Shown: positions 37,308 through 47,411, counted from the first letter of the stretch. The stretch: DNA of 64,000 nucleotides from Pseudomonadota bacterium (GCA_020053735.1 JAGVMP010000004.1:1-64000); one strand, 5' to 3'. Notes: generated from the letters alone by a model not told the origin. Made by a program: numbers and translations.

Positions 37308-37688
37308 TTAATTCGGTACGTCTTTCGCGGCGCTGCCTGCAGGCGCTGTTTGTTCTGACTGCGCATCAACTGCTTTGGTTTCGGCAGGTGCAGACTCTGT
37401 TTTTACTGCTTGTGTTTTAACGGCGCTGTTTATTACACTTCCACTACCAGCGCGATGACTGGCCATATAGGCCAATGTTAAGCTGGTGGCAAAAAATACG
37501 ATCACACAGGCCGCGGTGGCTTTGCTCATAAAGTTAGATGAGCCACTTACGCCAAACAAACTGCCTGAAGCGCCGCTACCAAATGCTGCGCCCATATCGG
37601 CACCTTTACCATGCTGTAATAGCACCAAGCCTATAACGCCTGCAGCGGCCAACACGTGAATCACTGTGATTAAATTTTCCATATCCAT
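37308..37688 (-). CDS. secG: Preprotein translocase subunit SecG
   Basis: This 126-residue protein has two transmembrane helices and the SecG core LITVIHVLAAAGVIGLVLLQHGKGADMGAAFGSGASGSLFG. The C-terminal 50 residues are low complexity (Ala, Glu, Lys, Ser). SecG is the accessory subunit of SecYEG. Two start ATGs lie two codons apart; the second (37682) has better spacing to AGGG. It lies between tpiA and tRNA-Leu as usual. Confidence 0.95.
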   Translation of the reverse strand: MDMENLITVIHVLAAAGVIGLVLLQHGKGADMGAAFGSGASGSLFGVSGSSNFMSKATAACVIVFFATSLTLAYMASHRAGSGSVINSAVKTQAVKTESAPAETKAVDAQSEQTAPAGSAAKDVPN

Positions 37689-37746
37689 ATACCCTAAATT
37701 ACAAACTTATGTCTTTACTTAATTTTTCGTCTATATTTTTGACTAT

Positions 37747-38535
37747 TTATGTGGCAGCTTTTTCAGCTGCATAACAAATATTTTCAAAATCCTGCGCGCT
37801 GAGCGAGCACCTACCAATTAGCCCGCCGTCGATATTTTTAACAAGGCATAATTGTAGCGCATTTTGTGGGTTTACGCTGCCTCCGTAGAGTATTTTTAGC
37901 TGGTTTGCCGCATCACTATTTAACGCAGCAATCTTGTTACGGATAAATTGATGCATGCTTTTTGCCTGTTCTGGCGTGGCAGCTAGCCCAGTACCAATTG
38001 CCCAAATGGGCTCATAAGAAATCACCGTATTAGCAAATACAGCCGCGCCATAAGCATTAATAATGGCATCCAGTTGTTTACCTACCACCAGTTCCATCAC
38101 GCCCGCCTCACGCTCTATCAGCGTTTCTCCAACGCACAAAATAGGCGTAATGCCGTGCTTTTTGGCCACCATAAATTTTTGCGCGATATTTTCATCCGAT
38201 TCGCAGTAGGCGGTTGCGCGCTCTGAGTGGCCAATAATCACATAGCTTGCGCCAAAATCGCGCAACATGTCTGCGCTCACCTCACCGGTGTAAGGGCCAA
38301 TCTCATTCTTAGCGACATTTTGCGCACCCCAAGCGATATCAGTATGTTGCAGGGCGCTTTGTAATTGGGCGAGATAAGGATAAGGCGCACACACCACCAC
38401 TTGCGTGTGCTTTAAATCGGCGAGTGTTGCAACAAAATCATTTAGCAAGGCCGCATTTTGTTTCAAGTTGCCATGCATCTTCCAATTGGCTACGACCAGT
38501 TTTTTGATGTTTTTTTTTGTCAGCTTTTGAGTCAT
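37747..38535 (-). CDS. tpiA: Triosephosphate isomerase
   Basis: This 262-residue TIM-barrel enzyme interconverts dihydroxyacetone phosphate and glyceraldehyde 3-phosphate. Motifs are VANWKMHG (Lys), VIIGHSERA (His), [14 protein letters not shown] (Glu plus loop 6) and YGGSVNP (loop 7). The loop 8 phosphate-binding segment reads [10 protein letters not shown], where most enzymes have a second glycine (GGASL). The N-terminus has about 10 extra residues ([12 protein letters not shown]). It is cotranscribed with secG (58-base gap). Confidence 0.97.
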   Translation of the reverse strand: MTQKLTKKNIKKLVVANWKMHGNLKQNAALLNDFVATLADLKHTQVVVCAPYPYLAQLQSALQHTDIAWGAQNVAKNEIGPYTGEVSADMLRDFGASYVIIGHSERATAYCESDENIAQKFMVAKKHGITPILCVGETLIEREAGVMELVVGKQLDAIINAYGAAVFANTVISYEPIWAIGTGLAATPEQAKSMHQFIRNKIAALNSDAANQLKILYGGSVNPQNALQLCLVKNIDGGLIGRCSLSAQDFENICYAAEKAAT

Positions 38536-38650
38536 GGCTTTTTTTGGTTTAAAGACTTAAGATTTTAAGACTTGAGCACCTTAATAATTGGCGCGAATTC
38601 TACGCTCGCCTGCAGTGTTGGTCAATTACATTAACCATGTAAAAATGCAC

Positions 38651-39709
38651 TCAAGCAAACAAATCCGACGCTGATTTCGGTTCAGGCTTACCCACCATCG
38701 CCAAGTGCTCTAATGCAGTAGCAAACTCACTGTTATGTTGCAAATGCTGCATACTTTCTGGGTGGCGCGACCCATGCATATGCGCCAAACGTACGATGCT
38801 TTGCGCAGACATCTTCCACTCAAGCTTTTCCAGCAGTTCATCAGCCAAATCTGGGCGATTGCATAACAGCACCATGTCACAACCCGCATTCAACGCGGCC
38901 AGGCTACGCGTAGCCACATCCCCGCCCACACTTGCGCCTTCCATGCTTAAATCATCGCTAAAAATCACACCGTTGAAACCTAATCTTTCACGCAGCACTT
39001 TTTGCAACCATTTGGGCGAAAACCCAGCTGGCTTGTCATCCACTTTCGGGTAAATCACATGCGCCGGCATAATCGCCGCCAACCCTTCATCGATCATTTG
39101 CCTGAACGGTTGCATGTCATTTTGTGCAATCTGGTCAAACTCACGCTCGTCAATCGGGATACTCACGTGTGAATCGGCCACCACAAAACCATGCCCGGGA
39201 AAATGCTTGCCCACTGCCTGCATACCACCTTTTTTAAGGCCTTGCATCAGGGAAAAAGCGAGCTCGTTAATCGCTTGCGCATTACCGTGAAACGCCCTGT
39301 CGCCAATTACCAGGCTGTCGCCATAATCCATATCCAGCACTGGCGTAAAGCTAAAATCTACACCGTGCGCACGCAGCTCTGCTGCTAACACCCAACCTGC
39401 TTGTACAGCCAATTCTTTAGCTTTTTTTCTATCCACGTCCCAAATCTTGCCAAATTCACGCATAGGAGGAATTTTGGTAAAGCCATCTCTAAACCTTTGT
39501 ACGCGGCCGCCTTCGTGATCCACCGCAATTAAAAGCGGCGGACTACGAAGCGCATGGATACTGGCTGTCAGAGCAGATAATTGTGCACAGTTTTCAAAAT
39601 TTCGTGCAAACAGAATCACGCCGCCAACCAGCGGGTGTTGCAATCTTTTAACATCATCAGCGGTTAATTCCGTTCCGACAACATCTAACATGACAGGACC
39701 TAGACTCAT
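38651..39709 (-). CDS. nagZ: Beta-N-acetylglucosaminidase NagZ
   Basis: This 352-residue family 3 glycosidase has GKHFPGHGFVVADSHVSIP (with the catalytic His of the flexible loop) and the nucleophile region VIFSDDLSMEGA. NagZ removes N-acetylglucosamine from anhydromuropeptides in the cytoplasm during peptidoglycan recycling. The first residues SLGPVMLDVVGTELTADDV are typical. It lies alone downstream of a small hypothetical gene on the same strand. Confidence 0.96.
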   Translation of the reverse strand: MSLGPVMLDVVGTELTADDVKRLQHPLVGGVILFARNFENCAQLSALTASIHALRSPPLLIAVDHEGGRVQRFRDGFTKIPPMREFGKIWDVDRKKAKELAVQAGWVLAAELRAHGVDFSFTPVLDMDYGDSLVIGDRAFHGNAQAINELAFSLMQGLKKGGMQAVGKHFPGHGFVVADSHVSIPIDEREFDQIAQNDMQPFRQMIDEGLAAIMPAHVIYPKVDDKPAGFSPKWLQKVLRERLGFNGVIFSDDLSMEGASVGGDVATRSLAALNAGCDMVLLCNRPDLADELLEKLEWKMSAQSIVRLAHMHGSRHPESMQHLQHNSEFATALEHLAMVGKPEPKSASDLFA

Positions 39710-39770
39710 TTATTCCTTTTTGCAAATTACGTAAAAGCTTGATTAGCTCTTAAACTTACTAATCTCATCT

Positions 39771-40235
39771 TCAACGACAGTTTGTATATACAGTATTACC
39801 TGACGTTGTTGAACTGCAATTTATTGATTTATTTTGTGATTCTTGAACCTTGTAGCTTTCTTTGTATTCAATTGAAGGCTCGCTATCATCGCCAGTTGGT
39901 GTATTCCATAAAATCATTGCTTTTCGTTTTATGGATGAAAATTGCTCTTGTGTTATTGCCCCAGACTCTAAATCTAAAGACGCATCTATTAATGTATTGC
40001 ATGCCTTGAGTGCATTATTAGCACGCGGTGTTTCCATATTTAACAACTTTTCGAAAGTTGCCTTGTAATGGTCAGAGAGTTTATCTTTTTGAGGTGTCTC
40101 AGTCGAAGCTTCAACATTTTCTGAACTGTTCAGCCTGCTCACATCGTTAGCAAATGACTTTTTATCTTTGAGTATGGAATCTTCCGCCATAACCCCATTT
40201 GCAAAAAGTAACATGAATGTTAGAAACCACTTCAT
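39771..40235 (-). CDS. Secreted hypothetical protein
   Basis: This 154-residue protein has a Sec signal peptide (MKWFLTFMLLFANGVMAE). The mature part is polar and Ser/Asn/Lys-rich, with Cys in KACNTLI, SINCSST and TNCR near the C-terminus. No domain is recognised. The composition is more A+T-rich than the neighbours. A periplasmic or exported location is inferred from the signal peptide. Confidence 0.6.
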   Translation of the reverse strand: MKWFLTFMLLFANGVMAEDSILKDKKSFANDVSRLNSSENVEASTETPQKDKLSDHYKATFEKLLNMETPRANNALKACNTLIDASLDLESGAITQEQFSSIKRKAMILWNTPTGDDSEPSIEYKESYKVQESQNKSINCSSTTSGNTVYTNCR

Positions 40236-40339
40236 ACAAACTCCTGAACTATTAATATTTGGGAATCAATTTAGTCAGACTATATTGATTATATTTTCCT
40301 TAAAATTTTCATATCGCTAACCTAACACTTCAAAACCAC

Positions 40340-41494
40340 CTAAGCAACTTTTAACCGATACAAAGAAGTCATTTCCTTGCTACGTGCCGCATACAGCGGG
40401 TCAGATTGGTCTGCAGATTTTGCATGCTTGGGTGCAATATCCAACTTTTCAATCACAGTTAATCCTGCTTCCGTAATCCATTTTTGTAGGTCTTCATTTG
40501 TTCGCAAACCCAAATGCTCAGCCAAATCAGACATCACCAGCCACGCTTCGCCATCGTCATTTAAATGCGCTTTTACACCTGCCAAAAAGCCTTTTACCAT
40601 CTGGCTGTTTGGGTCATAGATGGCATGCTCAATCGGCGCATTGGCCTTGGCGGGTAGCCATGGCGGGTTGCACACAATCAAATCCGCTTTTTTGAAACCG
40701 CTTGGGAATAAATCCGCTTGTTCAACTTCGATATATTCTTTCAAACCTAGCTGGGCGATATTCTCAGGTGCACAATTTAATGCACGAATATTGTTATCGG
40801 TGGCGATGACTTTTTTAATGCCGCGATTCACCAAAATCGCTGCAATGACACCGGTACCGGTACCGATATCAAACGCGGTTTTAAAATCCCTCAATGGCGC
40901 GTAATTGATAAGCTCCAAGTACTCTCCGCGCACCGGGCTATATACGCCGTAGTGCGCATGGATATTGGCTTGCAGGGCATCGACATAGACACCTTTTTTG
41001 CGCCATTCATGCGCCCCTATCATGCCGAGCAATTCTCTTAAAGAAAGTACCAATTTTGCTGGCACCTTATCCAACTTCGCATTCGTAATCAGAGCACCCG
41101 CCACCGCCTCTTTTATCTCAGGCGCACGGCGTAACTCGCATGCGCCGTATTTCAGCTCAATTAAAATTTTATTGGTGATACTGGCGCGCTGTATTTGCCG
41201 CGCACGGTGTTGGTGAAAGGCTTCCAGCATAGTCGTAGCAGGTTTAATCGGCTTAATATCGAACTTGCGGGTAATCGCTTGCAGCAACTGTTTTGCGTTC
41301 TGAAAATCGCCGGTATAGAGTAAAGCAGCACCTTCGCACACCTGTTTGTAAGCCACTTTCGCATTGGTTGTGTCATCGGCTAGCACAACATTTTTGGGCG
41401 GTGGATTACCTGCCTCAGATTGCCAAACAGCTGTTTGTAGTTTGTTTTTATCTTGCCAGCTCACCATTTTTATATCTGTGTCTAAATTACTCAA
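40340..41494 (-). CDS. Class I SAM-dependent methyltransferase
   Basis: This 384-residue protein has an N-terminal helical part (about 1-200) and a C-terminal Rossmann methyltransferase domain. Motif I is FDIGTGTGVIAAILV and the substrate motif is NPPWLP, the NPP[YWF] type used by enzymes that methylate amide or exocyclic nitrogens (PrmC/RsmC type). The methylated target is unknown. The stop lies 103 bases from the next hypothetical gene. The start could be M1 or the later MVSWQDKNK. Confidence 0.8.
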   Translation of the reverse strand: MSNLDTDIKMVSWQDKNKLQTAVWQSEAGNPPPKNVVLADDTTNAKVAYKQVCEGAALLYTGDFQNAKQLLQAITRKFDIKPIKPATTMLEAFHQHRARQIQRASITNKILIELKYGACELRRAPEIKEAVAGALITNAKLDKVPAKLVLSLRELLGMIGAHEWRKKGVYVDALQANIHAHYGVYSPVRGEYLELINYAPLRDFKTAFDIGTGTGVIAAILVNRGIKKVIATDNNIRALNCAPENIAQLGLKEYIEVEQADLFPSGFKKADLIVCNPPWLPAKANAPIEHAIYDPNSQMVKGFLAGVKAHLNDDGEAWLVMSDLAEHLGLRTNEDLQKWITEAGLTVIEKLDIAPKHAKSADQSDPLYAARSKEMTSLYRLKVA

Positions 41495-41502
41495 TTGAAT
41501 CC

Positions 41503-42297
41503 TTAATTAGCTTCTGTGCGTACGTCCATTTTATCACGCAGGTAGTCACCTCCCAGGTTTATTGCAAGAATCAAGCTCATTAAACTCAACCCCACTACCA
41601 ACACATAATGCGGTGCCACCAGCATATAGCGCACACCATCGCGCAACATGGCGCCCCAACTGGCGTTTGGCGCTTGTATGCCCAACCCGAGAAAAGACAG
41701 ACTGGCCTCGGCTATCATTACGCTGGCCAGACTATAGGTCGCTTCCACCATTAAAATAGAACCCAATAATGGCAAAATATGCTTCACTAACAACCTTGGC
41801 ACAGTTGCCCCCAGCGATTCTGCCGCCAGCACATGCTGGCGATTGCGTAAACTGAGTGTCTGCCCACGCGCTAACCGTGCGTAGCTGACCCAGCCAGTAA
41901 TGCACAGCGCCAAAACTAAATTGCCAATCCCTGCGCCTAATACCGCCACAAAGGCAATAGCCAATAAAATGCCAGGGAATGCCAAGAAAATATCAGTGAT
42001 TTTCATTAAAAACGCATCTACTTTTCCGCCATAAAAACCTGCCAGTAAGCCAACCGTCACGCCGACCAACATCGTTATAACAGTAACAACAATTGCGACA
42101 AAAAAAGATACTTGTATGCCTTCTAGTATTCTTGCCAAAATGTCACGGCCTAAGTCATCGGCACCTAACCAATTCTGGGCGCTTGGAGTGTCTAAAATTG
42201 CATTTAAATCAATGGTGTTGGCTTGCAAGCCAAGCACTTGGCCAATAAGAACTGCCAGTAACCAAAATATCAAAATAGATAGGGCAAATATTTTCAC
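41503..42297 (-). CDS. Peptide-type ABC transporter permease, DppC-like
   Basis: This 264-residue protein has about six transmembrane helices and the binding-protein-dependent transport motif AESLGATVPRLLVKHILPLLG. The N-terminal region LDTPSAQNWLGADDLGRDILARIL is typical of DppC/OppC. It pairs with the DppB-like protein encoded upstream and takes up oligopeptides or similar solutes. The two permease genes are separated by a REP hairpin pair. No ATPase gene is nearby. Confidence 0.9.
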   Translation of the reverse strand: MKIFALSILIFWLLAVLIGQVLGLQANTIDLNAILDTPSAQNWLGADDLGRDILARILEGIQVSFFVAIVVTVITMLVGVTVGLLAGFYGGKVDAFLMKITDIFLAFPGILLAIAFVAVLGAGIGNLVLALCITGWVSYARLARGQTLSLRNRQHVLAAESLGATVPRLLVKHILPLLGSILMVEATYSLASVMIAEASLSFLGLGIQAPNASWGAMLRDGVRYMLVAPHYVLVVGLSLMSLILAINLGGDYLRDKMDVRTEAN

Positions 42298-42302
42298 AAG
42301 CT

Positions 42303-42372
42303 GTCATTCCCGCGCAGGCGGGAATCCATTTTGAATTCAGTTGACTGGATTCCCGCCTGCGCGGGAATAACG
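42303..42372. repeat. REP-like inverted pair
   Basis: GTCATTCCCGCGCAGGCG and its inverse, both with the ATTCCCGC core, face each other with a 17-base spacer, forming a long GC-rich hairpin between the two permease genes. Related copies occur at 49893, 51989 and 52144. Confidence 0.85.
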
Positions 42373-42390
42373 AGGAGTAGTTTATACACT

Positions 42391-43299
42391 CTAATTCAAC
42401 TTAACTCTTGGATCAGCAAATCGGTACAGCACATCGGTCAGCAAATTCACCACCACATAACTCAGCGCAATAATCAGCACACAGGCTTGCGTCACTGGGT
42501 AATCGCGCTTTTCTATGCTTTCTACCAGCAGCCTGCCAATGCCATCCCAGCTAAAAATGGTTTCGGTGATGACGGTACCCGCCAGCAAACTACCCATTTG
42601 CAAGCCGACAATAGTGATAATCGGTAACAAGGCAGCGCGCAACGCGTGGCGAATAATGACCGTGCGCTCGCTTAAGCCTTTGGCGCGTGCGGTGCGAATA
42701 TAATCATCATTCAGCACTTCTAATAAACTGGTGCGCGTCATGCGGGTGAGGATGGCACTTAAACCAAACCCCAACGTCACCGCAGGCAGAATAATGGAAT
42801 TGCGTGACTCCATGCCACTAACAGGCAGCCAACCCAGCCACACGGCAAACACCAACATCAAAATTGGCCCCAGCCAAAAGGCAGGCATGGCCGATAGCCG
42901 CACCGAAATAATCGTCACCACGATATCTTGCCAGTGCCCTGCTTTAAGTGCCGCGTAAACCCCAAGTGGAATGCCGATGCTTAACCCAATCAGCAGCGAT
43001 AAAAAAGCTAATTTAAGCGTGGCAGGATAACGTGTTTTAATTAGCTCTATAATCGGCTGCTTAGTGTGGATAGAATGGCCCAAATCTAAATGCACAAGTT
43101 TATTAAGGTAACTAGAAAACTGGCTTGGTAACGATTGGTTTAAGCCTAAATCGACGCGTAGCGCTTCCCTATCCGCCATGCTGGCTGACTCACCCAGCAT
43201 CACCTCTATCGGGTCGCCCGGCACTAAATGAATAAGTAAAAAGGTAAGGAGCAGCACACCAAAAATGACGCTGACGATACTGAGGATTTGTCTAAACAT
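42391..43299 (-). CDS. Peptide-type ABC transporter permease, DppB-like
   Basis: This 302-residue protein has about six transmembrane helices and a typical beginning, MFRQILSIVSVIFGVLLLTFLLIHLVPGDPIEVMLGE, plus the motif RTARAKGLSERTVIIRHALRAALLPI. It forms the membrane channel with the DppC-like protein. The ATG at 43299 matches the family start but has no clear ribosome binding site; a GTG six codons earlier (43317) follows AGG at good spacing and is an alternative. Confidence 0.9.
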   Translation of the reverse strand: MFRQILSIVSVIFGVLLLTFLLIHLVPGDPIEVMLGESASMADREALRVDLGLNQSLPSQFSSYLNKLVHLDLGHSIHTKQPIIELIKTRYPATLKLAFLSLLIGLSIGIPLGVYAALKAGHWQDIVVTIISVRLSAMPAFWLGPILMLVFAVWLGWLPVSGMESRNSIILPAVTLGFGLSAILTRMTRTSLLEVLNDDYIRTARAKGLSERTVIIRHALRAALLPIITIVGLQMGSLLAGTVITETIFSWDGIGRLLVESIEKRDYPVTQACVLIIALSYVVVNLLTDVLYRFADPRVKLN

Positions 43300-43333
43300 T
43301 GAATAGAATAAAAGCACGTTAACAACCTACTCC

Positions 43334-43420
43334 GTCATTCTGAACCCAAGGTTTTATCTGGGTGAAGAATCCAGTATTTTGCAGATTAAAAGCTGAATCC
43401 TTCGCTATGCTCAGGATGAC
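43334..43420. repeat. REP-like palindromic stretch
   Basis: GTCATTCTGAACCC begins this stretch and AGGATGAC ends it, with internal GGGTGAAGAATCC and GAATCCTTCGC segments. It is of the common intergenic GTCATTCTGA...GAATCC type and can fold on itself. It lies between the L,D-transpeptidase and the DppB-like gene. Confidence 0.6.
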
Positions 43421-43437
43421 GGTTAGTGTAAATCTTC

Positions 43438-43917
43438 TCATTCGGAAATGAAAACAGGCGTCCCAGCCTCAACCAAATCAAACAACTCAATCATATCGGC
43501 ATTACCCATGCGCACACAGCCATGTGAACCCGGCCTGCCCATCTCCGTCAAATCCGGGCTACCATGAATATAGATATAGCGCTGCATGGTATCGACATTT
43601 CCCAGCCGATTCTTGCCGACCTCTTTGCCGCTTAACCACAGAATACGCGTTAAAATCCAATCGCGATTGGGAAACTGTGCCATCAGTTCCGGTGTAAAAA
43701 TCTCACCGGTTGGCCTGCGCCCCACAAATACCGTATTCACAGGCATACCTGCGCCTATTTTGGCGCGAACAATATGCGCCCCTTGCGGCGTGCAGCCACT
43801 GTCTTTGATACAGCCCGTACCATTGGCGGCGGTAGAAACAAGATAGCGTGCGACTAGGCCGCCATCGGCGTCATACAGTGTTAAGGTTTGGTTTGAGATG
43901 AGTATTTCGATACGCAT
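43438..43917 (-). CDS. L,D-transpeptidase (YkuD) family protein
   Basis: This 159-residue YkuD-domain protein has the catalytic motif IHGSPDLTEMGRPGSHGCVRM (His and Cys). The family makes 3-3 cross-links in peptidoglycan or links proteins to it. No signal peptide is visible in this form or in the longer upstream reading (19 residues), so export is unexplained. The start ATG at 43917 fits RIEILISNQTLTLYD; the longer form overlaps the binding-protein gene. It lies four bases after that gene and before the permeases, an unusual place for this enzyme. Confidence 0.88.
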   Translation of the reverse strand: MRIEILISNQTLTLYDADGGLVARYLVSTAANGTGCIKDSGCTPQGAHIVRAKIGAGMPVNTVFVGRRPTGEIFTPELMAQFPNRDWILTRILWLSGKEVGKNRLGNVDTMQRYIYIHGSPDLTEMGRPGSHGCVRMGNADMIELFDLVEAGTPVFISE

Positions 43918-43921
43918 ACGC

Positions 43922-45418
43922 TTATTGTAGCTGAGCTTTTTGCGGCTGCCTTGCAATTGTTGCCGATGTTTCAATAATCGCTAAGCCGTCCCAATTACCG
44001 TCTGGTTTGGGGGTGTAGTTTTTAATATTTTCTTGCATCGCGACAAATTGGCCTTCGTACCACAGCGGGATATAAGGCAGCTGGGTATGGATGCGTTGTG
44101 TGACAGCTGGCCAATTTTCCTCTGCAAGCAGCTTGTCTAATTGCGCGTCTGAATATCTTCCCCGGTTAAAACCGTTGGGCGGAAAATAGTCGCTACCAAA
44201 CGCCTTGGCATAAATTTCTGGCGTTTTGATGCCGACCCAGGTCAGACCATAAAGTTGAAAATTACCTGCTTTCACATCAGCAAAAAAAGTACCCCAGTCT
44301 AAACTTTTAATCTCCAACTCAATACCCGCCTGCGCCATTTGTGCTTGCATAATGGTGGCCAGACGTACGCGAAAGGCATCGGTACTGGTTTTATACTCCA
44401 GTTTAAGTGGTAGCTTAACACCTGCTTCAATCAACAATTTTTTAGCTAAAGTTGGGTTGTAGCTGTATGGTATCAATACATTATCTGAATTCGCGTAATG
44501 TTCTGGCGGCAAAATGGCGCTGGCTATTCGGCTGTTACTCACCATCACTTTGTCGATAATCGCTTGCCTGTCAATCGCATGCGCGATGGCTTGCCGTACT
44601 TTTAGATTTTTCAGCAACCCATCCTGCATATTTAGGCCGAGGTAAGAGTAGTTCGCCCCCAAGCCAGTATCCACAAGGATGCCAGGCATGGTCTGTAAAT
44701 GTTTCACCAACTCGGGCGGCAAATCGCCTTGAATCAAGTCGATTTCGCCCTTCTTTAATTTCAGTACACGCACGGTTGGGTCTTTTACTTCTTGTAGGGT
44801 AATCAGTTGATTATCCGAAGTACGTATTAGCTTTAAATCGTGTTGCCAAGATTGAAATTTTAACGGGCCGCTACCGACCGGATTGTGCGAAAAAGTGTGG
44901 CTTTTCTCGACTAAACTTTTCGGCATAATGCCAATAATCAGTTTACTGATAAAATTCGTATCTGCTTGCTTTAATTTAAAAATAATCGTTTTATCATCTA
45001 TGACCTCAGTCGTATCAATATTGGCAAACTCAGCCGCATGAGGCGAATCTTTAAGACTTAATAAAGAATCATAAGTCGCCTTTACGTCGTGTGCTGTAAG
45101 CGCATCACCGTTATGAAAATTAACTTTTTTTTGCAATGTAAACTTATAGTCAAGTGCATTTATAGCCTCGCCATGAGCTAATATCCATGCGGGTTTCGAA
45201 GTAGCATCAAAATCTACCAAAGGTTGATAAATAAGACGATTCACTCGCTCAGATGCGGCATCGGTGGCATAGCGCGGGTCAAGGTTGAGCGGTGCTTGTG
45301 CAATACCAAAGCGAATTTCTTGTTTAGGCGTGGCGCTTTTTTGGCAAGCAATAAGCAAAGGCAAAGCCAGCAAAAACGCGAATAAAAATGCTGGGAAATT
45401 TTTTAACATAGGCGTCAT
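43922..45418 (-). CDS. Peptide-type ABC transporter substrate-binding lipoprotein
   Basis: This 498-residue SBP family 5 protein has a lipoprotein signal (LLALPLLIAC, Cys near residue 25). Typical segments include YKFTLQKKVNFHNGDALTAHDV and PVGSGPLKFQSW. It captures oligopeptides or similar ligands for the DppBC-like permeases that follow. The start was set at ATG 45418 with TGAGA upstream; an ATG three codons later is also possible. The C-terminal end lies close to the transpeptidase start, so they are cotranscribed. Confidence 0.88.
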   Translation of the reverse strand: MTPMLKNFPAFLFAFLLALPLLIACQKSATPKQEIRFGIAQAPLNLDPRYATDAASERVNRLIYQPLVDFDATSKPAWILAHGEAINALDYKFTLQKKVNFHNGDALTAHDVKATYDSLLSLKDSPHAAEFANIDTTEVIDDKTIIFKLKQADTNFISKLIIGIMPKSLVEKSHTFSHNPVGSGPLKFQSWQHDLKLIRTSDNQLITLQEVKDPTVRVLKLKKGEIDLIQGDLPPELVKHLQTMPGILVDTGLGANYSYLGLNMQDGLLKNLKVRQAIAHAIDRQAIIDKVMVSNSRIASAILPPEHYANSDNVLIPYSYNPTLAKKLLIEAGVKLPLKLEYKTSTDAFRVRLATIMQAQMAQAGIELEIKSLDWGTFFADVKAGNFQLYGLTWVGIKTPEIYAKAFGSDYFPPNGFNRGRYSDAQLDKLLAEENWPAVTQRIHTQLPYIPLWYEGQFVAMQENIKNYTPKPDGNWDGLAIIETSATIARQPQKAQLQ

Positions 45419-45500
45419 TATATTCTCAATGTTATGCACGATTGCGCGCGTAGCTCGATAAGTTTATGATGCTTTATATTTTAAAAATGAGGAGCAGAAA

Positions 45501-45905
45501 ATGACAGGTATCGTTCAACTTATTAGCCGCATCATGTTGGCACTTATTTTTATTTTAGCGGGTGCTGGCAAAATCACAGACCCTGCTGGCACCATCGGTT
45601 ATATGCAATCCGCAAGCTTACCTGGCCTATTGCTGTGGCCTACCATCGCGCTGGAATTGCTGGGTGGCATTGCGCTAGTAGTCGGTTATAAAACACGCTT
45701 AGTGGCATTTGCTTTAGCCGCTTTTTGCATACTTGCCGCTGCGTTGTTCCACAGCAATTTTGCCGACCAAATGCAGATGATCTTATTCTTGAAAAATATT
45801 GCCATTGCAGGTGGCTTATTGTTATTAGCAGTTGGAGGTAGCACCGCTTATAGCATGGATAACCGTAGAACCACCACGGATTTTTTTGGCACGAGACAAG
45901 GCTAA
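45501..45905 (+). CDS. DoxX-family membrane protein
   Basis: This 134-residue protein has four transmembrane helices and the DoxX pattern RIMLALIFILAGAGKITDPAGTIGYM...LELLGGIALVVGY. The family has no firmly established role; links to thiol or sulfur redox systems have been proposed. It is transcribed away from the binding-protein gene and ends next to rlmD (convergent). AGGAGC lies before the ATG. Confidence 0.85.
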   Translation: MTGIVQLISRIMLALIFILAGAGKITDPAGTIGYMQSASLPGLLLWPTIALELLGGIALVVGYKTRLVAFALAAFCILAAALFHSNFADQMQMILFLKNIAIAGGLLLLAVGGSTAYSMDNRRTTTDFFGTRQG

Positions 45906-45915
45906 CTCGAGAAGT

Positions 45916-47289
45916 TTATACCTTCTCGAATAGTGCAATTGATTCTACATGTGCGGTGTGTGGAAACATATTAATCACACCAGCTGCACTTAAACGATAA
46001 CCTTTTTCGTGCACCAGTAAGCCCGCATCACGCGCCAGCGTGGCGGGATTGCACGATACATAAACGATTAACTTAGGTGCAGTCTCAGCTGTAATCGCTT
46101 TCACCAGTTCAAACCCGCCATCACGCGGTGGATCTATCAACCACCTATCAAATGCCCCTAGCTCGGCCAAGCTTTCTGGTGTCATTTTAAATAAATCCGC
46201 CACTCCAAATTTCACGCTGTTGATATTATTCAATTGTGCACTCTCATTGGCTCTATCCACCAAGTTAGCCAAACCTTCCAAGCCCAGTATCTGCGCACCG
46301 CTACGCGCAATCGGCAAGGTAAAATTACCAATGCCGCAGAAAAAATCGGCAATAGTTTCACCCGCTTGCGGATTCAACAATTGCATGGCGCGGCGAATCA
46401 TCACCTGATTGATTTGCGGGTTAACCTGAGTAAATTCGTTGGGCTTAAATGGATAAGTTAAATTAAACTCCGGCAGGCTATATCGCAACTGCGTCCCATC
46501 CAAAGGCCAAAACGGTTTTATCGTATCTGGGCCTTTGGTTTGCGTCCACACTTGTATATGGTGCAAGTCAGCAAACGCCTTGAATAGCGCTTCATCATTG
46601 GCGGTGAGCACATCCATAATACGGAAAATCAACACAACCACATTTCCTTCAATCCCATTTTTTTGGTCGGCTTCGCCAACTGCCAGCTCAATTTGCGGCA
46701 GTTTATCGCGAATAGAAAGCTGCACAATTAAATCTTGCAGCGGCGCAATCAGGACAGAAACCGCTGGCACCAACACTTCGCAACTGTTCATGTCCGCCAC
46801 GTAACGCGTCGCTTTCTCGTTAAAGCCGACTAGCACGCGCTGTTTTTTCTCGACATATTTCACGCTTAGGCGCGCTTTATGGCGATAGCCCCAGGTCGGC
46901 CCATACAGTGGTGGCAACACGTTATCGGCCTTCACTTTACCTATGTGCCATAAATCCGCTTCTAACATGCGCTGCTTAGCCGCCACTTGCGCGTTAGCAT
47001 CCATGTGCTGCAATTTACAACCGCCACACAGCCCATAATGCGGACATTTTGGCGTCACCCGTTGATTACTTTGCTTAAGCACTTCAATGGTTTTTGCTAC
47101 TTCGTAACTGGGTTTAATCTGTTGCGATTGATAGCGCACAAGCTCGTTCGGCAGCGCGCCATCAATAAAAATAGTTTTGCCATTCACGTGCGCCACGCCA
47201 CGCCCCTCTTGGTCTAACGACTCAATAGTGGCTTGTAAGATTGGATTGTCGGCTGGATTTTGGTAGGTTCTATTGCGGTTTCTTCTCAT
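45916..47289 (-). CDS. rlmD: 23S rRNA (uracil-1939-C5) methyltransferase RlmD
   Basis: This 457-residue enzyme has an N-terminal TRAM domain (about 10-70), the [4Fe-4S] ligands [13 protein letters not shown], and a SAM domain with [14 protein letters not shown] and the catalytic Cys in [11 protein letters not shown]. It methylates U1939 of 23S rRNA. Length and order of motifs are normal for RlmD/RumA. It is monocistronic, on the minus strand. Confidence 0.96.
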   Translation of the reverse strand: MRRNRNRTYQNPADNPILQATIESLDQEGRGVAHVNGKTIFIDGALPNELVRYQSQQIKPSYEVAKTIEVLKQSNQRVTPKCPHYGLCGGCKLQHMDANAQVAAKQRMLEADLWHIGKVKADNVLPPLYGPTWGYRHKARLSVKYVEKKQRVLVGFNEKATRYVADMNSCEVLVPAVSVLIAPLQDLIVQLSIRDKLPQIELAVGEADQKNGIEGNVVVLIFRIMDVLTANDEALFKAFADLHHIQVWTQTKGPDTIKPFWPLDGTQLRYSLPEFNLTYPFKPNEFTQVNPQINQVMIRRAMQLLNPQAGETIADFFCGIGNFTLPIARSGAQILGLEGLANLVDRANESAQLNNINSVKFGVADLFKMTPESLAELGAFDRWLIDPPRDGGFELVKAITAETAPKLIVYVSCNPATLARDAGLLVHEKGYRLSAAGVINMFPHTAHVESIALFEKV

Positions 47290-47411
47290 GCGCGCATTTT
47301 AGCGCATAAGGCCTTAATATATAAGGCGGCAATAGAGTAAATGTCGCAACTCTGCTAAACTGCACAAAAACAAGGTAAGTATATAAATAAATTAGGGAAA
47401 GTCACCATTAA

